Assembly (NCBI GenBank): GCA_009594865.1
Contig: VOPT01000041.1
Location: 1-64,000, forward strand
Origin: Nitrospira sp.
GTDB taxonomy: Bacteria; Nitrospirota; Nitrospiria; Nitrospirales; Nitrospiraceae
Direction of reading: 5' to 3'
Length of the DNA stretch: 64,000 nt
Below the pieces are notes generated by a model. The model was given only the letters and a program-made list of their open reading frames with translations. It made no database searches and was not told the origin of the DNA. Made by a program: the position numbers and the translations under genes. Positions within the stretch are counted from its first letter, which is position 1. Each line of letters opens with the position of its first letter. Below, one piece after another: positions 7,406 through 14,945 of this stretch.

Positions 7406-8230
7406 ATGCACGCCTGGCACCTCACACATGGAGCCGCCTCGGATGTCGGCCTGGTCCGCCGCGTGAACGAAGACCGGTATCATGCCGATCCGTCCGCCGG
7501 GCTGTTTATCGTCTGCGACGGCATGGGCGGTCATCGGGCCGGCGAAATCGCCAGCAGCCGCACGGTGGAGATTATGCCTCACCACATGGCGGAGGCGGAG
7601 ACAGACCGGTCCCTCCCGTTGATCGGAGCCTCGCGTCCCGAGTTTTCACCCGCCACCAATCGGCTGGCGAGCGCAGTGCGCCTCGCCAATCACCGGGTGC
7701 ATCAGGAAGCGGCACGCCGCACAGACTATGCCGGGATGGGGACGACGGTCGTCGCAGTCCAGCTCACCGGTGCCGTGTTGTCGATCGCTCACGTCGGCGA
7801 TAGCCGGCTGTATCTGATTCGCGACGGCGCCGTGCAGCTGCTCACCGTCGATCATTCGCTGGTACAGGAACAGGTGCAATCCGGACTGCTGGCCGCGGCA
7901 GACATGGCACGCGTTCCCCATCGGCATGTGTTGACGCGCGCGGTGGGCGTGCATCCCCTGGTGGACGTGGCGTTGGGAGAGATGGCGGTATTGCCCGGCG
8001 ATATCCTGTTGCTCTGTTCCGATGGATTGACCGCCGGCGTGTCCGCCGATGTCATCCTGCGCGTCACCCAGGAGTCGGCCGATCCGCAGGCCATGGCGGA
8101 CCGTCTCATCGCCCTGTCGAATGCCGCCGGCGGCACCGACAACGCCACCGTCATCGTGGCCCTGGTGACGCAACGGTCCACCAGCCTCTGGACGCGCATC
8201 TACACCCAATTGGGTTCGCCCCCTGCATAG
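7406..8230 (+). CDS. PP2C-family protein Ser/Thr phosphatase (Stp1-like)
   Basis: A 274-residue soluble phosphatase that begins eight bases after the kinase stop. PP2C motifs in order are NEDRYHAD, FIVCDGMGGHRAGE, GMGTTVVAV, IAHVGDSRLYLIRDG, DHSLVQEQ, RAVG, DILLLCSDGLT and GGTDNATVIV. The Asp residues in DGMGG, SDGL and TDNA bind the two Mn/Mg ions. It should reverse phosphorylation by the adjacent kinase. All catalytic positions look intact, and the length is typical for the bacterial Stp group. Confidence 0.92.
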   Translation: MHAWHLTHGAASDVGLVRRVNEDRYHADPSAGLFIVCDGMGGHRAGEIASSRTVEIMPHHMAEAETDRSLPLIGASRPEFSPATNRLASAVRLANHRVHQEAARRTDYAGMGTTVVAVQLTGAVLSIAHVGDSRLYLIRDGAVQLLTVDHSLVQEQVQSGLLAAADMARVPHRHVLTRAVGVHPLVDVALGEMAVLPGDILLLCSDGLTAGVSADVILRVTQESADPQAMADRLIALSNAAGGTDNATVIVALVTQRSTSLWTRIYTQLGSPPA

Positions 8231-8250
8231 GGATCATCTGAAGGAGCGCC

Positions 8251-8976
8251 ATGTCCCAGCATCACCCGGCACCACCCCGCCTGCTCGTAAGGACGCCCCA
8301 TGACGGCACGAGAGAATGTGACATCACGCGCACACCCTTCACGATCGGACGAACGCCGGACAACGACCTCTGCCTGGAAGATCCGGCCGTCTCTGCGCAC
8401 CATGCCCGCATCGTCCAGGTTCAGGCCGTGCTGTTTCTCGAAGACCTGAGCAGCACCAACGGAAGCTTCGTGAACGAACACCCCATCGAGCGGCGGCAGC
8501 TACGGGATGCCGACGCCCTCCGCTTTGGGTCTCATCGGGCCATCTTTCGTGAGAAGCCCGGTTCAGCAACGAGACCGGCCCTCGCGGGAGAAGGGCTCGT
8601 CACCGACAAAGCGAAAGTGGTGGCATCCACGCCGGCACGCGAGGCTCCGGCTCCTGCGCGCAAGATAGGCATCGTGGAAATTCTGTCCGGCCGGACCGGG
8701 CAGTCTCACTATCCGTTGACGCGACAGGTTTCGTTGATCGGCGCGCAGGATGATGCCGTCATCACGCTCACCGGCTGGTTTGCGCCGAACACCGCCGCCA
8801 TGATCAGCCGCAAGGGCGACGCGTATGTGGTCAGCCAGACGGAAAGCGGGAAACGCATTTTGGTGAATGGGCGGCCAGTTCAGAGAGAACATGCCCTGCG
8901 GCATGGAGATGTGGTGGAGGTCGCCGGCATTACGATGCGCTTTGTGCTGCGCGACGAACGGAACTACGCCGCCTGA
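8251..8976 (+). CDS. Double FHA-domain protein
   Basis: This 241-residue protein has an N-terminal forkhead-associated domain (about 12-95) with the phosphothreonine-binding signature: FTIGRTPDNDLCL, SAHHARI and SSTNGSFVN. A second, more divergent FHA-like domain (about 140-236) shows VSLIGAQDDAVI, MISRKGDAYVV, GKRILVNGRPV and HGDVVEVAG. FHA domains bind phosphothreonine on partner proteins. As third gene of the kinase-phosphatase operon (AAGGAG ribosome-binding site, 20-base gap) it is the likely reader of kinase output. The target pathway is not evident. Confidence 0.9.
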   Translation: MSQHHPAPPRLLVRTPHDGTRECDITRTPFTIGRTPDNDLCLEDPAVSAHHARIVQVQAVLFLEDLSSTNGSFVNEHPIERRQLRDADALRFGSHRAIFREKPGSATRPALAGEGLVTDKAKVVASTPAREAPAPARKIGIVEILSGRTGQSHYPLTRQVSLIGAQDDAVITLTGWFAPNTAAMISRKGDAYVVSQTESGKRILVNGRPVQREHALRHGDVVEVAGITMRFVLRDERNYAA

Positions 8977-9585
8977 CTAATTGAGCAGACGACCGCGCTT
9001 GGGAAGGAATTGAAAGCAGGGATCGGACACTTCCTGCGCATGCGATTCCAAGCACTGGAGCAGCAGTTCCCCACCCGCTGACGGCACCTCGCGACAAAAC
9101 TGCCGGCGATCGGCTTCGCACGCCACCCGAAGTTGCTGCCAGTTTTCCTTCATGCGCGCCAGCTTGTCGCGCAGCATCGGCCGACAGGGCAAGGAGATCT
9201 GGGCCGCCTTCCGCTGCAAACAGGCTCGCCGCTCCCCCTCCTCGTCAGGACAAAGCGCATCCATTTCCAGGTCGCATTTGACCTCTCGTCCGATGGGCAC
9301 GCGAGCGCTCTCGGCAACAGGCGGAGCGGTAGGTTGAGGGGTGACGACTGGCGGCTCCGATTGCGCAATGCTCGGACGAGGAGCCTCATCCATGACCGTA
9401 CGGGCTGGACGCTGCGTCGCGGCAGGAGACGGAACCGGAGGGGCGGGACTGGACACCGGCACAGACTCCGACGGAGCCTCGCTTTGCGGGAGGACCAACA
9501 TCACGAGCCCCCAGACCGCGCCCAACACCAGACAACTGAGGAGGGTCACCAACACGACAGCGCCGATTCGCGATGAGCCAGCCAA
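8977..9585 (-). CDS. Membrane-anchored periplasmic protein with cysteine-rich (GLG1/FGFR-type) repeats
   Basis: This 202-residue protein has an N-terminal membrane anchor (about 8-33), a Pro/Ser/Ala-rich linker (35-97) and a C-terminal domain with eight regularly spaced cysteines. Segments such as CDLEMDALCPDEEGE plus RRACLQRK, and CEADRRQFCREVPSAGGELL, resemble the cysteine-rich repeat of animal Golgi glycoprotein 1, which also occurs in bacterial exported proteins. The cysteines should form disulphides in the periplasm. A second protein with the same repeat lies at 35977-36336. The gene is convergent with the FHA gene and abuts its end. No enzymatic motif is visible. Confidence 0.75.
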   Translation of the reverse strand: MAGSSRIGAVVLVTLLSCLVLGAVWGLVMLVLPQSEAPSESVPVSSPAPPVPSPAATQRPARTVMDEAPRPSIAQSEPPVVTPQPTAPPVAESARVPIGREVKCDLEMDALCPDEEGERRACLQRKAAQISLPCRPMLRDKLARMKENWQQLRVACEADRRQFCREVPSAGGELLLQCLESHAQEVSDPCFQFLPKRGRLLN

Positions 9586-9709
9586 GAAACTCCTCTATGA
9601 GGGTATCCGAACTCGATCGGCCGGCGGAACCGGGATGGGTAGAGCGGCCGTCTCCCCGTCTGCTTGAGCCGGGACGGCTCTGCCGACAGTCGCGTTGATC
9701 CGGCAACCG

Positions 9710-10723
9710 TCAGTTTTCAGGCGCTTCGACGATGTGGTTCTCGAAACGAGTACAGCCCTCGGCGAGCAGACGATTCGTCAGCATTTCACCCGGCCACTCG
9801 ATCGGCAGATCGGCCGTAAAGACCCACACATCCGGTGAGGTCCACACCGGGCCATGTTCCTCCGGCAACTCGGGATCGAACAGATCGGTCCAGACCGGCA
9901 TATACACCCCGTTCCCGCATTGCGTATGCAGGTGAACGATGGTGCGGGCCCGCACCATCGGATCGAGGTCACGCCAGACGGCAGCAGTCTCATCGGCCAG
10001 ACGATGCAGCCGCACGGCATTCTGCGCATCGAAGAGCGCGTACGAGGCGTACACCGGCACCTCCAGGGTATCCGGAGCCAGCGCCAGTTCGGAACATTGC
10101 GTCACGAGGCCTTCGAGTAATGCACGCCGTTCAGGCTCTTCCAACGAATCGGGCAATCCGGGATCCGGCATGCCGATCAACTGGAAAAAGAGGAAAGCCG
10201 TGTTTTCCACCGGGGGATAGAGCCGGGAGGCAATGGCCTGGGTGCGTTGGGAATCGGCGATGCTCGCGAGATGCTCGTTGAGCGTTTGCAGCGTCAGCCC
10301 TTCGAGGGTCGCGTCGGTTAACAAACGCGGCTCGACACGCACAACCACGCCGGCCGGAATGTGGAGATGCCGATGAAGGAGGTCGGCCGTCGCCACGGGG
10401 TCGATCTTCAACCCGAGCGGCTGGCCCAGGTTGGCCTGAAGCGGTAACTCCAGCGCCGCCATCAAAGCATACGCGTTTTTCTCTTCATCAGGTCCGTCCA
10501 TGATGACGGCGCACGAGGCCTCCGCAACCAGATCGAACATCCATTCCGCCATCTCTTCGTCGAGCGCGGCCAGCACGGTCAGGAGATCCTGCTCCCGCCC
10601 CTGTTCAATGAAGGCTTGCAGGGTGTCGATTGCCGCGTCGGTATCGCCATGATCGTGGCGGCGGGCGTTGATGAGGTGGATCAGATCTCGCGTCAGCGGG
10701 TCCGGTCGTGACCAACTCAACAT
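9710..10723 (-). CDS. Acidic cytoplasmic protein of unknown function
   Basis: The ATG at 10721-10723 is preceded by GGGAGG at a good distance, supporting this 337-residue frame. It is rich in Leu, Ala, Asp and Glu, has no signal peptide or membrane segment, and looks alpha-helical in the first half. The second half holds mixed segments such as IVHLHTQCGNGVYMP and VWVFTADLPIEWPGEML. I recognise no family or catalytic motif. A small gap separates it from yjbQ upstream on the same strand, so the two could be cotranscribed. Confidence 0.7.
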   Translation of the reverse strand: MLSWSRPDPLTRDLIHLINARRHDHGDTDAAIDTLQAFIEQGREQDLLTVLAALDEEMAEWMFDLVAEASCAVIMDGPDEEKNAYALMAALELPLQANLGQPLGLKIDPVATADLLHRHLHIPAGVVVRVEPRLLTDATLEGLTLQTLNEHLASIADSQRTQAIASRLYPPVENTAFLFFQLIGMPDPGLPDSLEEPERRALLEGLVTQCSELALAPDTLEVPVYASYALFDAQNAVRLHRLADETAAVWRDLDPMVRARTIVHLHTQCGNGVYMPVWTDLFDPELPEEHGPVWTSPDVWVFTADLPIEWPGEMLTNRLLAEGCTRFENHIVEAPEN

Positions 10724-10872
10724 GGCTGGCCTCCCAGGTCGATGCGCGTTCGTGTTGCGAGGTAGTCGTTCATCCTGTTGTCCATGTTGCCAAACTTTCC
10801 CATACGTGGCAAGCGCGAATGCGGTTCCTATCGCTCCGGCTGACGCCTCGTGTCCGCCCGACGATGGCGTCG

Positions 10873-11298
10873 TTATTCCCCGATGACTTTCACCAGCACG
10901 CGCTTGCGCCGTCGCCCGTCAAACTCACCGTAAAAAATTTGTTCCCAGGGACCGAAGTCCAGTTTTCCATCCGTGATCGCGACCACGACTTCCCGCCCCA
11001 TCAGCTGCCGCTTGATGTGCGCATCGCCGTTGTCCTCACCCGTGTTATTGTGGCGATAGGTCGCCTCATGCGGCGCGAGCCGTTCCAGAAACGTGTCATA
11101 ATCCTGGAGGAGCCCGGCCTCGTCGTCGTTGATGTAGACGCTGGCCGTGATATGCATGGCATTGACGAGCACCAGGCCTTCGCGCACGCCGCTTTTCCGC
11201 ACGGCGGCCTCAACCTGCGCCGTGATATTCAGATAGGCGCGCCTGGTCTTCGTCTCGAACCAGAGCTCTTCCCGATAGGATCTCATCTGCCTCCGCAC
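10873..11298 (-). CDS. yjbQ: YjbQ/UPF0047 family protein (secondary thiamine-phosphate synthase-like)
   Basis: The 141-residue frame carries the full UPF0047 pattern: [37 protein letters not shown], then [20 protein letters not shown] and a final KVIGE. Conserved His, Asn and Asp residues line the presumed active site. E. coli YjbQ has weak thiamine-phosphate synthase activity; the true role is unclear. Two starts are possible: GTG at 11296-11298 without a ribosome-binding site, or ATG at 11284-11286 behind a rather close GGAGG. I favour the ATG. Confidence 0.88.
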   Translation of the reverse strand: MRRQMRSYREELWFETKTRRAYLNITAQVEAAVRKSGVREGLVLVNAMHITASVYINDDEAGLLQDYDTFLERLAPHEATYRHNNTGEDNGDAHIKRQLMGREVVVAITDGKLDFGPWEQIFYGEFDGRRRKRVLVKVIGE

Positions 11299-11489
11299 AC
11301 AGGTGGTGAGCGATTCTGCAACGGGGATGTTCGAACTTGCAAGCCCTTGCGCATGGGCGCGGCGACCAGACGATGCCTCACGTCACCGTCGTTCGTTCGC
11401 GTATCCGTTATGGTGATATCGGTCCATGGTTTCAGTCCATCATGGGCACGGTGAGGCGGGAGGCGATGCCGTCGTTTTCTCGAACAAAA

Positions 11490-11518
11490 TTGACAGGTCA
11501 CAGAACGGGTGATAAGTA
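11490..11518 (+). promoter_or_regulatory. Candidate sigma70 promoter for the SH3-domain gene
   Basis: TTGACA at 11490-11495, a 17-base spacer and TAAGTA at 11513-11518, about 50 bases upstream of the start codon at 11569. The -35 box is perfect and the -10 box moderate. The rest of the 270-base gap (11299-11489) shows no gene. Confidence 0.4.
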
Positions 11519-11568
11519 CGTACGATTAGATAGACCCTCGCCACGATTCCGAATGAGGAGGTCCTCCG

Positions 11569-12267
11569 ATGGCAAGCCAGCCCGAGCCTGATTTGGAATT
11601 CACTGAAGAAGATTTGGATGAAGCCGTGCCGCCCCCGGCACCGCCGATGACTGCGCCCAAGCGATCCAAGAAGGGTCCGCTCCTTTGGATACTCCTGCTC
11701 CTGCTGGTGGGAGGCATCGGCTATGTGGCCATGGATCCCGATGGGGCGATGCAAATGATCCAACCCTATTTGGATGGTGGCGCGGAAACCAGCCAACCGG
11801 TGGCCCAGCGACCGCCGGCGCCCGCCCCGAAACCGGCTTTGCCTCCGGTGCAGGCACCTGCGCCGTCACCGGCCCAGTCGGTCGCGCCACCCGCGGTGGT
11901 CGACAATGCGCCACCTGCTCCCGTGGACGCGCCTGCTCCCATGCCCGCACCAATACCCGCTGCGGCAGCGCCTGCTCCCACTCCCGCCCCCGCAATGAAA
12001 CCGGCGCCGGCGCCGGTCAGAATTGCCGGTCCCTTGTATGGGGAAGGTCAACGTGTGATGGTCATTGCCACTCCGAGCCGGCCCAAATCGCCCGTGCCGC
12101 TGTTTGCCGATTCGGTCGGCACCAAGACCAGCACCACCGTCCCGGCCAATACCACGCTCACGATTCTCGACGGGGAATACCAGAAAAGCGGCTGGGTCTA
12201 TGCTGTGCGCACCCAGGACGGTCGGAAAGGGTGGATTCCTGAACGCAGTCTCAGGCTGAAACGTTAA
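11569..12267 (+). CDS. Membrane-anchored SH3-domain protein with Pro/Ala-rich linker
   Basis: A strong GAGGAGG precedes the ATG. The 232-residue product has an acidic N-terminus (about 1-24), one membrane segment (LLWILLLLLVGGIGYVAM, about 43-60), a long Pro/Ala linker (80-150) and a C-terminal bacterial SH3 domain (about 157-232). That domain shows VPLFADSV, TTVPANTTLTILDGE, GWVYAVRTQDGRKGWIPE. Bacterial SH3 domains of this kind usually bind peptidoglycan or peptides in the periplasm. With the N-terminus inside, the linker would carry the SH3 domain out towards the cell wall. A strong terminator follows. Confidence 0.8.
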   Translation: MASQPEPDLEFTEEDLDEAVPPPAPPMTAPKRSKKGPLLWILLLLLVGGIGYVAMDPDGAMQMIQPYLDGGAETSQPVAQRPPAPAPKPALPPVQAPAPSPAQSVAPPAVVDNAPPAPVDAPAPMPAPIPAAAAPAPTPAPAMKPAPAPVRIAGPLYGEGQRVMVIATPSRPKSPVPLFADSVGTKTSTTVPANTTLTILDGEYQKSGWVYAVRTQDGRKGWIPERSLRLKR

Positions 12268-12295
12268 GGATCGCGTTCCTCCTCGCTTCGCCGGT

Positions 12296-12335
12296 GACGG
12301 CCCGTTCCCCTCCGGAACGGGCCGTCTCTTTTTTT
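12296..12335 (+). terminator. Rho-independent terminator
   Basis: A perfect 13-base-pair stem (12296-12308 with 12314-12326, starting GACGGCCC) closes a five-base loop. TCTTTTTTT follows to 12335. It ends the SH3-gene transcript. Confidence 0.92.
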
Positions 12336-12363
12336 GCCCGGCCGCCCCCGCCCTTGCTATAAT
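12334..12363 (+). promoter_or_regulatory. Extended -10 promoter for the HAD-hpnDE operon
   Basis: TGCTATAAT (12356-12363 region) contains a perfect TATAAT at 12358-12363 with the extended TG motif. A weak TTGCCC lies 18 bases upstream at 12334-12339. The promoter begins inside the T-run of the preceding terminator. The operon's first ATG is at 12428. Confidence 0.65.
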
Positions 12364-12427
12364 GCCGCTCCCGCGTAACCGGCACGCCGGTCTCAAATGA
12401 TCTACGCATAAGGATAGAGCCGTACTT

Positions 12428-13135
12428 ATGAGCGACCTACGCGCCATCATTTTTGATTTCGACGGAGTGATTGCCGACACCGAGCCGCTGCATTTCGCGG
12501 CCCTGCGACAGGTTCTGACCGGCATCGATATCGCGCTGACGGAAACCGAGTACTACACCGACTACCTCGGCTTTGACGATCGCGGGTGCTTCCTGGCCGC
12601 ATTGCAGTCGCATCAGCGACAGGCCTCCCCCGCTCTCCTTGGAGAATTGATGGACCGCAAGGCCCAGGCGTATCTGTCGGCCGTCAAAGAACATCTGGCT
12701 ATTTTTCCCGGCGTGCGCGAGTTGGTGCATGACGCCGCCGCCCGGTATCCGCTCGCCATCGCCTCGGGTGCGCTGCGGAACGAAATCGAATTGATTCTCG
12801 AAGAAGCCGGGCTCCGCAAAGCCTTTCTCCATATCACCAGCGCCGAGGACGTGACGCGGGGAAAACCGGCGCCCGAGCCGTTCCTTCACGCCATGGCCGC
12901 CCTGAATCGGCAACCGTCACAACCGGCATTAACTCCGGGCGATTGCCTGGTCATTGAAGACTCCCTGCCCGGCATCAGGGCCGCGCGGGCAGCCGGCATG
13001 AAAGTGCTTGCGGTCGCCAATACCCACACGGTGCAGGATCTCGACGAGGCGGATGCGATCACCCATTCATTGACGGACACCAGACTTTCTGACCTACAAA
13101 CACGGCTCTGGGGTCCGGCTCAAGGCCGTTTATGA
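12428..13135 (+). CDS. HAD-superfamily hydrolase (beta-phosphoglucomutase/phosphatase-like)
   Basis: This 235-residue protein begins with the HAD motif I IIFDFDGVIADTEP (nucleophile Asp10, acid/base Asp12). It has a helical cap domain, motif II ASGA, Lys146 in RGKPAPEPF and the metal-binding IEDSLPGIRAA. The DxDGVIxDTEP pattern fits the beta-phosphoglucomutase-like subgroup that acts on sugar phosphates or phosphoglycolate; the exact substrate cannot be read. Its stop overlaps the next start by ATGA, so it is the first gene of a coupled four-gene operon ending with hpnE. Confidence 0.88.
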   Translation: MSDLRAIIFDFDGVIADTEPLHFAALRQVLTGIDIALTETEYYTDYLGFDDRGCFLAALQSHQRQASPALLGELMDRKAQAYLSAVKEHLAIFPGVRELVHDAAARYPLAIASGALRNEIELILEEAGLRKAFLHITSAEDVTRGKPAPEPFLHAMAALNRQPSQPALTPGDCLVIEDSLPGIRAARAAGMKVLAVANTHTVQDLDEADAITHSLTDTRLSDLQTRLWGPAQGRL

Positions 13136-14073
13136 GAATATGTTCGCTGGTACCCGGAGCGACGGAAGTTGTTGCGGCGCTGGGGCTCGCTGACCAGCTG
13201 GTCGGACTGAGTCACGAATGTGATTTCCCTCCCCACCTGCCCAACATTCCCGTGATGGTCCGCGCGCGTATCGAAAGCCAGGCACTGTCCAGCGCGCAGA
13301 TCGATGCGCAAGTAGGCACCATGCTCTCGTCCGGCGAGAGCTTGTATGAGCTGGACGAACCGCGACTTCTGGCCGCCAAGCCGGAGCTGCTCATCACTCA
13401 GGACCTGTGCGATGTGTGTGCGATTACACCATCACAGCTGAGGGCGGTCCTCCCCAAGATTGACCCGCCGCCACGCCTGGTGACTCTGAACCCACGACGG
13501 CTCAACGATGTCCTCCAGGACATCACCGTGCTCGGAATCGCTCTGGAGAAACAAGAAGCCGGAGCACAATTCGCAGACCGCCTGCGCGGCAGACTCGATG
13601 CCGTGAAAAAGATGGTGTCGACGACGTCCACTCGCCCCAGAGTCGCCTGCCTGGAATGGCTGTCTCCTCTCTACACCGCCGGGCATTGGGTCCCCGACAT
13701 GGTGGAGGCGGCAGGCGGTGTCGATGCCTTGGCGCAAGCCGGCGCCGCGTCTCATCGGATCGACTGGGATACACTGACCGCTTCCGCTCCCGACGTGATC
13801 GTCCTCATGCCCTGCGGATTTACCATCTCGCGCACGAAGGCCGAACTTGCGACAATCACGGACCATCCCCAGTGGAAGGCGCTGCCTGCAGTTCGACGGG
13901 GAGAAGTCTATCTGGTCGATGCGCTCTCATACTTCAGCCGTCCGGGGCCAAGACTCATCGATGGCGTAGAACAGCTGGCCGCGATCTTTCACCCGGCCGC
14001 TGTGAACCATCGTCTTCCCCCGACCATTGAGCAACTCACACCCCACGACAGTCCGGCACCGATGACACGATGA
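13132..14073 (+). CDS. BtuF-like cobalamin/iron-siderophore-binding-fold protein without signal peptide
   Basis: The 313-residue protein has the two-lobed periplasmic binding fold for vitamin B12 or iron complexes. It begins at once with MRICSLVPGATEVVAALGL and carries LVGLSHECDFP, PELLITQDLCDVC, a long connecting helix, RVACLEWLSPLYTAGHWVPD and GEVYLVDALSYFSRPGPRL. No signal peptide or lipobox precedes the domain, so as written it is cytoplasmic, unlike true transport-binding proteins. Stand-alone cytoplasmic members of this family are common in environmental bacteria and poorly characterised. It overlaps both neighbours by ATGA, placing it inside the hopanoid operon. Confidence 0.82.
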   Translation: MRICSLVPGATEVVAALGLADQLVGLSHECDFPPHLPNIPVMVRARIESQALSSAQIDAQVGTMLSSGESLYELDEPRLLAAKPELLITQDLCDVCAITPSQLRAVLPKIDPPPRLVTLNPRRLNDVLQDITVLGIALEKQEAGAQFADRLRGRLDAVKKMVSTTSTRPRVACLEWLSPLYTAGHWVPDMVEAAGGVDALAQAGAASHRIDWDTLTASAPDVIVLMPCGFTISRTKAELATITDHPQWKALPAVRRGEVYLVDALSYFSRPGPRLIDGVEQLAAIFHPAAVNHRLPPTIEQLTPHDSPAPMTR

Positions 14074-14945
14074 TGACACCGACTGAAGCCCAAACGTATT
14101 GCACAACCCTGACCAAAAAGAGCGGCAGCAATTTTTATTACTCCTTCCTCTTTCTACCGAAAGCCCGCCGCGAGGCCATGTACACCGTCTATGCCTTCTG
14201 CAAAGAGGTGGATAACGCGGTCGATGAACCCCCTCCCGGCAGCCAGCCGCAGGAGGAATTGGCGCGCTGGCGACGAGAACTGGCCGCGGCCTATGGCGGG
14301 ACGCCGATGTTGCCGGTGACGATCAGCCTCGCGCGGCACGCGCGCGAGTTGTCCATTCCGCAGGCCTATTTCGAAGAATTGATCAAGGGCGTCGAGATGG
14401 ATCTGACGACCACCCGGTATGCGACCTTCGAGCAACTCTCGCTCTATTGTTATCGCGTGGCATCGGTCGTGGGCTTGATCTGCCTCCACGTGTTCGGGAC
14501 CACGTCGCCACGCGCGCAGGACTATGCCGTGAATCTCGGCATGGCGTTTCAACTGACCAACATTCTGCGCGACCTCGGCAACGATGCGGAGTGCGGACGT
14601 GTCTATCTGCCGCAGGAGGATTTCACGCGTTTCGGCTACCGGGAAGAAGATCTGCTGCAGCGCCGATATAAGCCGGAGTTTACCGAACTGATGATCTATG
14701 AAGTCGGACGCGCGAAGGAGTTTTATGCCAAGGCCGCGCGCGCCCTCGAATCGCTGCCGCGCGAAGAACGCCAGGCCTTGACCGTAGCTGAAATCATGCG
14801 CGGCGTGTACAGCCGGATCTTGCAACGCATCGAGCAATCCGGCTATCGCGTGCTGGGTGATCGTGTGACTCTGACCCCCAGCCACCGTCTGGCGGTGGCG
14901 GCCGGAGTCTGGCTGCGTTCCCGACTTCCCTCCTCCGCCCGATGA
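14070..14945 (+). CDS. hpnD: Presqualene diphosphate synthase HpnD
   Basis: This 291-residue member of the squalene/phytoene synthase family condenses two farnesyl diphosphates to presqualene diphosphate in the bacterial three-step route to squalene. Motifs are FYYSFLFLP, the first Asp-rich motif in YAFCKEVDNAVDE, YCYRVASVVGL, and the second in LTNILRDLGNDAECGRVYLP. The direct neighbour hpnE and the absence of a phytoene desaturase favour HpnD over carotenoid synthesis. HpnC is not in the window. It starts in an ATGATGA overlap with the preceding gene. Confidence 0.9.
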   Translation: MMTPTEAQTYCTTLTKKSGSNFYYSFLFLPKARREAMYTVYAFCKEVDNAVDEPPPGSQPQEELARWRRELAAAYGGTPMLPVTISLARHARELSIPQAYFEELIKGVEMDLTTTRYATFEQLSLYCYRVASVVGLICLHVFGTTSPRAQDYAVNLGMAFQLTNILRDLGNDAECGRVYLPQEDFTRFGYREEDLLQRRYKPEFTELMIYEVGRAKEFYAKAARALESLPREERQALTVAEIMRGVYSRILQRIEQSGYRVLGDRVTLTPSHRLAVAAGVWLRSRLPSSAR

